From contig NC_010571.1 in the NCBI RefSeq assembly GCF_000019965.1, positions 3,233,001-3,297,000 of the forward strand: a DNA stretch of 64,000 nucleotides, in the 5' to 3' direction. Below are positions 6,692-13,552 of the stretch, one piece after another. The translations under genes were made by a program, and so were the position numbers. The DNA is from Opitutus terrae PB90-1. GTDB taxonomy: Bacteria > Verrucomicrobiota > Verrucomicrobiia > Opitutales > Opitutaceae. How positions within the stretch are numbered: the first letter of the stretch is position 1; the number at the start of each line of letters is the position of its first letter. A model generated the notes under the pieces. It ran no database searches. It saw only the letters and a program-made list of their open reading frames with translations, and was not told the DNA's origin.

Positions 6692-9445
6692 TCATGGCTG
6701 GACCGGGCGCGCCGGCGTGGCCGAACCCGCGAGCCACGCCGCGAGATCCGCGTCGCTCCGCAAGATCACGCCGTTCCGGTAGTCGGGCGCGAGCAGGCTG
6801 GCATAACTGGGCTCCACGAACCGGCGGCAGTGCAGCAGCACCTTGGCGTGCTGACCGGGCGCGCGGACCAGCCGGCCCAGCGCCTGGTTCACCTTGGTCA
6901 TGCCGGGAATCTGGTAAACGCGGCGGAACGCCGCGTCCCGCGAGAGCCCGGCGCGCGTCGCCTCGGCGAGCCGCGCATGCTGCACCGGATTCACCTCGGG
7001 CAGGGCAGGACCGACGACCAGCGCGTGCGACACGCGGCCGCCGAGCGCGTCGATGCTTTCGGCAAAGCTGGAGCCGAGCACGAGGAAGAGCGCCTGGCTG
7101 TCGCGCAACGATTCCTCGACCCACGCCGATTGCGCCGCGAGATCGCGGATCCGCGGCTGCAGCGCGACGCGCAGCTCCGGCGCGATCGTGGCGATCTCGC
7201 GCAGGATGGCGTCGGCGTAGGCGTAGGATGGGAAGAAGACGGCGACCGAGGGGCAAAGAAGCTGAGAGGCGAGAGTTGAGGGTTGAGAGCCGGACGACGG
7301 GACGGCAGCGGGAATGGATGCGGCGGAGGGCGTGGCCGGGCCCGCTGCGCGCGCCGCACGGTGCAGCGAGGCGATCGTGGCCGCGGTCGTGGTATAGTGG
7401 TGCGTGCGATGCTGAAACGTCGTGTCGACTCGCACGTCGCAGGCGATGTCGTAGCTGCCGTCGCGCCATGGCGTGTGGGCGCGCAGCAGCGTGGGCTGCG
7501 ATGCCTCGCGCGCTTCCTCGACGCGGAGCAACTCGGCCGCGCTGGTGAGCTGGCGAAAAAGTTTCTTGGTCGTGCGTTTGTTCAGTTCACCCAGCCGCTC
7601 GGGTGTGGTTGCCGCGGGGGGCGTTTTCTGCGGCGGCACGGGCGCCTCGCCCTGCAGGCCGCAGGCGGCGGCGAAGCCGTCGATCGGCGTGAGCGTGGCG
7701 CTTGCCAGCACGACGCCGCCGAATTCGCGCAGCGTCGCGCCGATCGCGGGCGCGGCATCGAGGCAGGTGAGCGCGAGCTCGCGGTCCTGCGGAGTCCACC
7801 ATAGCCGGGGCAGATCGGAGGCCGCGAGTTCGTCGACGAGCGAAGGAATCTGCCAGAGCAGATCCGCCACCTGCGGGCCGAGCGTCGCAAGATCGAGCGG
7901 CACGCTGGCCACCTGCTTCGCCACCTCGCCCAGCAGATCGCGCGCGTCGTCCTCCTGATCCGCGGTCAAACTGTGCGCGCTGCGGAGGTGGTCGAGGAAG
8001 TGGCACCAGTGGCCCCAGGCGTGCACGAGCGAGGCGTGCGGCCGGGTGCGATGCAACTCGTCGCGCACGGCGAACGCGTCGTTGGCCCTGAACGCGTGCG
8101 AATAGGCATCGGCGACGCGCGAGGGCAGGTTGTGCGCTTCGTCGAGCAGCAGCAGCGTGCGGGCGGGATCGAAGCCCGGCTGCTCGAAAAACAACCCGCG
8201 GTTGCGCGGCGCGAAGACGTAGTTGTAGTCGCCGATCCACACGTCGTTGAACGCCAGCGCCGCCCGCGTGATTTCGTAGGGGCAGATCCGCGCCGCGCGG
8301 CCGGCGGCGCGCAGCGTGTCGAGATCGCGCGGGTGCTTCTCGTCGAGGTAAAACCGCGCCAGTCCGCTCGTGGCCCAGCGGGCCTCCGCGTCGACGAGAT
8401 GGCTGCAGACGTCGCGCACGCAGTGGAACGTGGCGTTGATGCAGTGCTCGCTTTTGTTGCGCACGTGCCAGACCGCCACCGGGGTAGCGGCGGTCGCCGC
8501 CACGCCGGTGGCGGAGTTGAAGGGGGAAGTTGAAGTGGGAGGACCGGACGGGCTCCGGGCGTTGGGGCCTTCAACTTTACACGTTGCACGTTCAACGGCG
8601 GCTGACGGCGCTGCCGTCATGCCGCTGAGCGTGCGGACCACCTGGATCTGGCCGGTGGATTTGCTCGTGAGGTAAAGCGCGCGGTCGAAGTGTCCGCCGC
8701 GCAATTGGCCGAGCGCGAACTCCAGCAGCACGCCGGTCTTGCCGAAACCGGTTGGCGCTTCGAACAGCACCAGCGGATGGCGTTCGAACGTCGCGGTAAG
8801 ATCCGCCTGGGTGGTCTCCTGTCCCGGCCGCGGCACGGCAAAGGCCGGCCGGAACGTCAGGTGACGCAGCCGCTCGCGCGCGCGCAGCCGCAGATCGAGA
8901 AACTCGGCGACACGCGCGAGCTGAACGCGGAAAAACGTGTCGTCGGCGGGCGTGAGCGGAACGGTTTGCGCGAGTCCGCTGGCGACCTCGACGAAGACGA
9001 GCTCGCCGCGGACGGAATATTGATCATCGAGCAGGCGGCCCACCGGATTGGCGGGCGCGCGGGCGAGCACGAGGTAAGCAGCAAGTTGGGCGAAATAGTC
9101 CGGGTAGGCTGCACGCAGCTCGGTCTCGTCGGTGGGGAGGTCGCGCGTGACGGTTTTGATTTCGCGCAGCGTGATCGTTTCGCGCTCGCGCAGCAGTTGG
9201 TCGATGCGCCCGGTCAGTGTGAGGGTCCAGCCGTGGTGGACGATCCGCCCGGTGATGGGGATCTCGAATTCGGTTTCCGGCCGCTCGGCGGTGGCCTGCT
9301 CGCGCAAGGCGTTGTGCCAGTGCGTGCCGAGCTGGGCGCGCCAGAGCCCCTGCGCACCGCCGGTCGAATCCCGCGGCCCCGTGGTGAACGAGGAGAACTC
9401 ACCGACGCTCAGGCTGGCGGTGCGTTGGTCGAGATCGAAAAGCAT
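6692..9445 (-). CDS. DinG/Rad3-family DNA helicase with N-terminal PD-(D/E)XK nuclease-like domain
   Basis: A 917-residue predicted DNA repair enzyme. Residues 1-130 carry a RecB/Cas4-type nuclease signature: GRID (Asp82), REIK (Glu95, Lys97) and a QxxxY motif at 120-124. The superfamily-2 helicase follows, with Walker A APTGFGKT at 230-237, DEAH at 435-438, SATLTP, and a C-terminal motif VI-like QALGRLVR. Cysteines 335, 342, 347 and 388 (ICPY) lie between Walker A and DEAH, where XPD-like helicases hold a 4Fe-4S cluster, but the spacing is not canonical. Residues about 281-324 and 720-729 are encoded by intergenic-type repeats inserted in frame. It is the first gene of a minus-strand unit, and recO ends 78 bp upstream. 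Confidence 0.88.
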   Translation of the reverse strand: MLFDLDQRTASLSVGEFSSFTTGPRDSTGGAQGLWRAQLGTHWHNALREQATAERPETEFEIPITGRIVHHGWTLTLTGRIDQLLRERETITLREIKTVTRDLPTDETELRAAYPDYFAQLAAYLVLARAPANPVGRLLDDQYSVRGELVFVEVASGLAQTVPLTPADDTFFRVQLARVAEFLDLRLRARERLRHLTFRPAFAVPRPGQETTQADLTATFERHPLVLFEAPTGFGKTGVLLEFALGQLRGGHFDRALYLTSKSTGQIQVVRTLSGMTAAPSAAVERATCKVEGPNARSPSGPPTSTSPFNSATGVAATAATPVAVWHVRNKSEHCINATFHCVRDVCSHLVDAEARWATSGLARFYLDEKHPRDLDTLRAAGRAARICPYEITRAALAFNDVWIGDYNYVFAPRNRGLFFEQPGFDPARTLLLLDEAHNLPSRVADAYSHAFRANDAFAVRDELHRTRPHASLVHAWGHWCHFLDHLRSAHSLTADQEDDARDLLGEVAKQVASVPLDLATLGPQVADLLWQIPSLVDELAASDLPRLWWTPQDRELALTCLDAAPAIGATLREFGGVVLASATLTPIDGFAAACGLQGEAPVPPQKTPPAATTPERLGELNKRTTKKLFRQLTSAAELLRVEEAREASQPTLLRAHTPWRDGSYDIACDVRVDTTFQHRTHHYTTTAATIASLHRAARAAGPATPSAASIPAAVPSSGSQPSTLASQLLCPSVAVFFPSYAYADAILREIATIAPELRVALQPRIRDLAAQSAWVEESLRDSQALFLVLGSSFAESIDALGGRVSHALVVGPALPEVNPVQHARLAEATRAGLSRDAAFRRVYQIPGMTKVNQALGRLVRAPGQHAKVLLHCRRFVEPSYASLLAPDYRNGVILRSDADLAAWLAGSATPARPVQP
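7261..7288. repeat. Heptamer array inside the helicase gene
   Basis: Four 7-nt units, GCTGAGA GGCGAGA GTTGAGG GTTGAGA, match the array at 19204-19238 almost unit for unit. It encodes a low-complexity Ser/Pro/Gln/Leu stretch (about residues 720-729) between helicase motifs, so it is tolerated as a surface loop. Confidence 0.8.
8473..8596. repeat. Composite palindrome plus inverted heptamer arrays inside the helicase gene
   Basis: Bases 8473-8514 form a palindrome with 10-bp perfect outer arms (CCGCCACCGG / CCGGTGGCGG) and an inner GCGGCG/CGCCGC pair. Directly after it, 8515-8543 is a GTTGAAG-like array with a period close to 7. Bases 8569-8596 are four exact-length 7-mers of the complementary type (CTTCAAC TTTACAC GTTGCAC GTTCAAC). 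The block is in frame and encodes a Pro/Ser/Ala-rich loop at residues 281-324, including ATGVAATAATPVA. Confidence 0.85.
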
Positions 9446-9455
9446 GAGAGGGGAC

Positions 9456-9500
9456 CTACAGAACCTATAAGACTTACGAGACCGATGGGACTGGTGGGAC
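9456..9500. repeat. Five-unit 9-nt tandem repeat upstream of the helicase
   Basis: Five consecutive 9-mers end in AAC or GAC: CTACAGAAC, CTATAAGAC, TTACGAGAC, CGATGGGAC, TGGTGGGAC. The array lies 10 bp upstream of the helicase start, in the 78 bp between recO and the helicase. It may affect translation or serve as a protein-binding array; no ribosome-binding site is evident in it. Confidence 0.75.
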
Positions 9501-9523
9501 GGCGGGAAGTTGGGCGGAGTGGC

Positions 9524-10141
9524 TCAATCGAGCAAAATTTCAGTGTGGCCGCGCAAATACTCCTCGAGCCGGCGCGTGAGACGAGCCACGGCTTCCGGGC
9601 CGGCGGCTTGGTCGGCGAGCGGCTGGTTGAGCAGCGCGGCGACCGCGGTGCGATCCGCTGCAGGCAGCGTTGGGAACCATTCTTCCTTGAGCGGGTAGCC
9701 CTCGTCGCGCGCGAAACGGTAGAGGCTTTTGAACCACACGAGATCGGGCCGGGCGCCGCGGGCAAACGCGGCGAGCGCCTGCCGCAGCAGCGCGGCGACC
9801 GCGGCGCGGCCTTCCTCGGGCACGGCGTTGCGCGCGACCAAGGCGGCGAGCTCCGACGCGAGCCGCAGCGTTTCGTAGCTGCGGCCGAGTTCGGGATGAC
9901 GGGCGATGATCCGTGCTTCCTTCACGAACCACGTCTGCCCCTGGTTCGAACTCTCCAGGTCGAGCGACGCTTCGTCGAACAGGTCGAGCGGCACCGATTT
10001 CGTGGCGGCTTTTTTCGCGAGCCGCTGCAACACCACCATCGTGCCCTGGCTCGGCGAGAAAACCGTGAAGCTTTGAAACGCTTCGGTCGGCAAACGCTTC
10101 AGCAGGACAAAGGCGTCGGTTTGCAGCGGCAGGCCCGGCAT
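9524..10141 (-). CDS. recO: RecO-like DNA repair protein
   Basis: A 205-residue cytoplasmic protein. The N-terminus (QTDAFVLLKRLPTEAFQSF) followed by a segment reading like 'TVFSPSQGTMVVLQRLAKK' matches the OB-fold start of RecO, where the route 'extra route to early growth, then gene-product sugar' motif is VLxxRxxGExxxLxxxxTxxxG. The helical remainder also fits RecO architecture. RecO loads RecA onto SSB-coated DNA in the RecFOR pathway. The four-cysteine zinc motif of many RecO proteins is absent. It precedes the helicase on the same strand, which fits a repair role. The assignment rests on pattern similarity and is moderate. Confidence 0.6.
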   Translation of the reverse strand: MPGLPLQTDAFVLLKRLPTEAFQSFTVFSPSQGTMVVLQRLAKKAATKSVPLDLFDEASLDLESSNQGQTWFVKEARIIARHPELGRSYETLRLASELAALVARNAVPEEGRAAVAALLRQALAAFARGARPDLVWFKSLYRFARDEGYPLKEEWFPTLPAADRTAVAALLNQPLADQAAGPEAVARLTRRLEEYLRGHTEILLD

Positions 10142-10205
10142 GGAAGGAAGAAGTGCGCGACCCCAACCACGTCAGCCGGCGAGGAGGCGCTGGGCAGGCG
10201 AACGG

Positions 10206-10865
10206 CTATTTCGCCGGCAGCGCCGGAACCGGTGCCGGCCACGGTGGGACCACCGCGCCGCCGGAGATGATCAACTTCATGCCGTCGCCGACGGACATTT
10301 CGAGCTCCACCACATGTTCCCTCGGCACAATGATCAGGAAGCCGCTGGTGGGATTCGGCGTCGTGGGGACGAAGACGGTCCAAGCCTCACGACCGAGGTT
10401 CGCCTGCGGCTCGGCTTGTTGCTTGTTGGTGAGAAAGCCGATGGACCAGAGCCCTTCCCGCGGGAACTGGACCAGGACGACCTTGTTGAAGAGGTTTTTG
10501 TTCTGGGTACCGAAGGTGGCGACGATCTGTTTGACGGAGTTGTAGACCGTACCGATGCCGGGGATCCGCCGGATGAATCGCTCGATGACGCTGAGGAAGA
10601 ACTTGCCGAAGACGTAGTTGGAGAGGTAGCCGAGGATCGTGACCAGCAGCAGCACCGCGATCGTGGCGAGGAGGTCCCAGAAGAAGGGGATCCGCTGGAG
10701 CGAATTGGGCAGATAGTGCTCATAAAGCGGGCGAAAGGTGCCCCCGACCAGATCGATGATCTTGCTGAACGCCCAGACCGTGACGACCAACGGTGCGAGG
10801 AGCAGTAGGCCCGAGAAAAAGGCGGTGCGGAACGTGACGATTTTCGACGTCGAGCGGTCGGACAT
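10206..10865 (-). CDS. DUF502 family membrane protein
   Basis: A 219-residue protein with two hydrophobic segments (about 12-40 and 62-85). They are followed by the family-typical RFIRRIPGIGTVYNSVKQI region at about 96-115 and a soluble beta-rich part (SGFLIIVPREHVVELEMSV). These match DUF502, a widespread family of inner-membrane proteins without a settled function. It ends 64 bp before the recO start and is likely cotranscribed. The proline-rich C-terminus (PPWPAPVPALPAK) is normal for a cytoplasmic tail. Confidence 0.88.
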   Translation of the reverse strand: MSDRSTSKIVTFRTAFFSGLLLLAPLVVTVWAFSKIIDLVGGTFRPLYEHYLPNSLQRIPFFWDLLATIAVLLLVTILGYLSNYVFGKFFLSVIERFIRRIPGIGTVYNSVKQIVATFGTQNKNLFNKVVLVQFPREGLWSIGFLTNKQQAEPQANLGREAWTVFVPTTPNPTSGFLIIVPREHVVELEMSVGDGMKLIISGGAVVPPWPAPVPALPAK

Positions 10866-10972
10866 GGTGTGGGTGTCCAGTTAGCCGCGACCGCGGTCGG
10901 AAAGCCACGGAAAAAGTGCGTGGCATGAGCGTCGCGCCGATGTTTGCGCCGCGGAGCGTGCCACCTGCACTC

Positions 10973-11066
10973 TTGTAGGGCGGGGTCTCCCGACCCCGCC
11001 CAACGTCCACGGGCGGGATGCCTGTGCCGCGGTCGCGGGCCGCCGGTGAGCGGCGGCCCTACGACA
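10973..11066. repeat. GTAGGGC...GCCCTAC composite palindrome
   Basis: It contains two perfect hairpins: 10978-11001 (GGGCGGGGTC / GACCCCGCCC, 10-bp arms) and 11037-11059 (GGGCCGCCG / CGGCGGCCC, loop GTGAG). Both are enclosed by the outer inverted pair TTGTAGGGC and GCCCTACGACAA. It fills most of the 216 bp between the DUF502 gene and the Ig-domain gene. This is a REP/BIME-like structure. Confidence 0.85.
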
Positions 11067-11081
11067 AGCCCCAAAGCGCGT

Positions 11082-12029
11082 TTAGCTTTTCGGCGGCGTC
11101 GGCGTTTCCTCGCCGAAGACGGGAATCAGTTCGGCTGGCACCTCGTAGACCTCGAACAGCACGTCACCCGAACCCCCGTCGCGGCTGGAGACATGGGCCG
11201 TGTAGGCACCGGGAGCGAGCGAGTAGAGAATGGCGAAATCCTGCGCTCCCGGCAGCAGCGGCATGGCGCCGATGATGGGCGCGACGACGCTCGCCAGACG
11301 ATACGGATCCCATTCCGGAATCCACACATCCGGCCACTCGATCTTCTGCCCGCGGGCGTCATACAACGTGACTTGTGGTGCCGCCAAGGTCTGAGGCACG
11401 CCCACTCCTACCAAGCTCGGACCGACGGCGCGGATCAGCAGGTGTTTTAAGGGCGTGATCCGGTCGGAGCCGCCCACCACGAAACCGACGATCAGCGTCG
11501 GATTGGCGGGGCTGATCGTCGTGCGGCTCGAAATGTTGACCAGCTTGCACGAGGTGGGATTACCCACTTCGAGGCGAATCGTCTCGAATGCTGACGAGTA
11601 GGGCATCGGCGACTCGACCGTGCGCTGGACCGTGGCCGTGTAGAGTCCGGAGTCGGTCGCTTTGAGCTTCGTCAGGGCCAGGGTGCGACCCGTAGCGGCG
11701 AGTCGCTCGCCGTCCTTGAACCACGACACGGCAGCGATCTCCCTGTCATCGAGCGGCACGGACAAGTTGACCGAGCCGGTGACGGGCACCGTGATGGTTG
11801 CCGGCGGGGGCGCGGCGTCGTACACGCCGATCACGGAGCGCAGCACGACGCTAGTGGCGACGTTCGGGTCGCCGACGGGATGCGGTTGAGGAAAGTCCCA
11901 AATCGGCGCGGCGGGCGCGGTGCCGGTGAACAGGCCGGACGCGGTGACGGCGAGAACGAGCCACCGACGGACGCGGGGCAAAGGGGAGCGGGGATGAAAG
12001 TGCTTAAGCATGGAGACGGTGTGTTGCAT
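11082..12029 (-). CDS. Secreted Ig-like domain protein with 'IRAVGPSL' C-terminal domain
   Basis: A 315-residue exported protein of unknown function. The signal peptide is PRVRRWLVLAVTASGLFTGTAP followed by AAP; an internal ATG at 12011 would give a shorter, equally plausible N-terminus. Residues about 75-150 look like an Ig domain (VSWFKDGERL ... DSGLYTATVQ). Residues about 158-300 contain LVNISSRTTISP, then LLIRAVGPSL, a domain I recognise as common at the C-terminus of secreted verrucomicrobial proteins. It stands alone between repeat-rich spacers. A surface role, perhaps in adhesion or matrix, is inferred. Confidence 0.75.
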   Translation of the reverse strand: MQHTVSMLKHFHPRSPLPRVRRWLVLAVTASGLFTGTAPAAPIWDFPQPHPVGDPNVATSVVLRSVIGVYDAAPPPATITVPVTGSVNLSVPLDDREIAAVSWFKDGERLAATGRTLALTKLKATDSGLYTATVQRTVESPMPYSSAFETIRLEVGNPTSCKLVNISSRTTISPANPTLIVGFVVGGSDRITPLKHLLIRAVGPSLVGVGVPQTLAAPQVTLYDARGQKIEWPDVWIPEWDPYRLASVVAPIIGAMPLLPGAQDFAILYSLAPGAYTAHVSSRDGGSGDVLFEVYEVPAELIPVFGEETPTPPKS

Positions 12030-12086
12030 CGCAGGTAGATACGCCTGCGGTGCCGCGGCGGAGTCACCGCGCCGGCATTTTCCGGA

Positions 12087-12620
12087 TCAAGCCAGGGTAA
12101 ACTGCGGAATCCCCGCGGGTCCCGTGCGCAGGATCCGCATGGCGCGCGCTTCGGCGCGGCGCATCGCACGCTTTTTCATCGGCTGAAGATCGTCGTAGCC
12201 GGCGAGATGCAGCCACCCGTGGACGAGATAAAGCGTCACCTCGGCGGAAAACAACCGCTGCTGCGCGACCGAGAGCCGGCGGGCGGCGCGCGACTTCGTT
12301 CCGCGTGCGGGATCGATCCCAATCTGCCGCAGCGCGGCATCGGCGGACACACACACCTCTCCGGCCGTGCCGAGGCTGGGGTTCCCTTCGAACGTGATCA
12401 CGTCGGTGATGGTCGGATCGTCGAGAAAGCTGGCGTGGAGCTGCGCCAGCGCGACATCGGTCAGGAACACCAGCGAGAGTTCGCCCTCGAGAAACGCCGG
12501 TTGCGGCACGCGAACCTCGGCGGCGTGCGCCTCGAGCCACCGCAGCGCGCGCAGCACTTCGCGCCGATCGAACCGGAGTCGGGGATGGTGGTTGGCGAGG
12601 GAGAAGGTGCGATGGGCCAC
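12087..12620 (-). CDS. ybeY: Endoribonuclease YbeY
   Basis: A single-strand-specific metal-dependent RNase acting in 16S rRNA 3' maturation and ribosome quality control. The core FEGNPSLGTAGEVCVS and HGWLHLAGYDD identify it. The family motif is HGxLHLxGYDH, and here the third ligand His is replaced by Asp. The frame is open up to 12875, but the extra upstream part looks non-coding, so a GTG at 12620 (177 residues) gives the normal family length. No ribosome-binding site supports any one start. It is next to the Mo-hydroxylase operon but divergent from it. Confidence 0.88.
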   Translation of the reverse strand: MAHRTFSLANHHPRLRFDRREVLRALRWLEAHAAEVRVPQPAFLEGELSLVFLTDVALAQLHASFLDDPTITDVITFEGNPSLGTAGEVCVSADAALRQIGIDPARGTKSRAARRLSVAQQRLFSAEVTLYLVHGWLHLAGYDDLQPMKKRAMRRAEARAMRILRTGPAGIPQFTLA

Positions 12621-12865
12621 GGGCAACCGTGGTGTTGTCGCGAATGGGCCGTGCCGGCAAGGCGGAAGCCAGCCGCGCAAACAGCGCGACCGCCGGGTTG
12701 GAAGGAGCAGGACGAATCGGCGCAGGAAACGATGCTCGCTGATGAGCGTAATCAGCGCGCGTGTTACTGCGCTGTTGCATTTGGAATAAACATCGCCGCG
12801 CCGGGGATTCCCTTGGCGGGCGGTTTTCAGCGGAGCATGCTCGCGCGATCCCAACCCCGCTGGAG
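12621..12865. other. Divergent intergenic region between ybeY and the Mo-hydroxylase operon
   Basis: These 245 bp hold both promoters. The middle part (12740-12800) is AT-richer than its surroundings, with TTGCATTTGGAATAAACAT resembling a promoter area for the rightward operon. I see no clear operator palindrome or riboswitch. Confidence 0.4.
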
Positions 12866-13552
12866 ATGAAATCACCCCCTGACGGCCCCTCTGCGCACGA
12901 AGGCCCCGCCCGTTCGGGCGTCTCGCGCCGAACGTTCTTCAAACTGCTCGGCACCTCGGCCGTCACCACGGCCACGCTCGGCGCCAGCAACATCGCCAAA
13001 GGTCTCGCCGAGGCCAATGCCGAGCGCGTGCACGGGCCCGGCGCGGTGCCGGTCACGCTAAAGGTGAACGGCCAGCCGATGACGCTGCAGCTCGAGCCGC
13101 GCACGACGCTGCTGGAGGCGTTGCGCACGCACGCGGGGCTCACCGGCGCGAAGGAATCCTGTGACCGCGCGACGTGCGGCGCCTGCACGGTGCTGTTGAA
13201 CGGCGATCCCGTCTACGCGTGTTCGCTGCTGGCGATCGAGGCGCAAGGCGCGGAGATCGAGACGATCGAGGGGCTGGCCGCGACCGGTCAGCTGACGGAA
13301 TTGCAGCAGGCGTTTGTCACGCACGACGGGCTGCAGTGCGGCTACTGCTCGCCCGGCATGGTGATGACGCTCACCGCGCTATTGCGCAAGAACCCGCATC
13401 CGACCGAGGCGGACATCCGCCGCGCGGTCGCCGGCAATCTCTGCCGCTGCGGTTCGTACCCGCGGATCTTTGCCGCGACGCTGGCCGCGAGCGGCCAGCA
13501 GCCCACCGCGAAACTCAACGTCATTCCTCCGCACGAACATGCCCTGGCCTAA
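12866..13552 (+). CDS. Tat-exported [2Fe-2S] subunit of a molybdenum hydroxylase (PaoA/YagT-like)
   Basis: The small electron-transfer subunit (228 residues) of a xanthine dehydrogenase-family enzyme. A twin-arginine signal with SRRTFFKLL (Arg21-Arg22) predicts folded export to the periplasm. The plant-type 2Fe-2S cluster cysteines are at 99, 104, 107 and 119, and the second cluster cysteines at 158, 161, 193 and 195 (CGYCSPGM ... CRCG). The ATG at 12866 is chosen because it places the Tat motif about 20 residues in, although the GGAG is too close to it to be an ideal ribosome site. It overlaps the next gene by 14 bp. Confidence 0.94.
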   Translation: MKSPPDGPSAHEGPARSGVSRRTFFKLLGTSAVTTATLGASNIAKGLAEANAERVHGPGAVPVTLKVNGQPMTLQLEPRTTLLEALRTHAGLTGAKESCDRATCGACTVLLNGDPVYACSLLAIEAQGAEIETIEGLAATGQLTELQQAFVTHDGLQCGYCSPGMVMTLTALLRKNPHPTEADIRRAVAGNLCRCGSYPRIFAATLAASGQQPTAKLNVIPPHEHALA

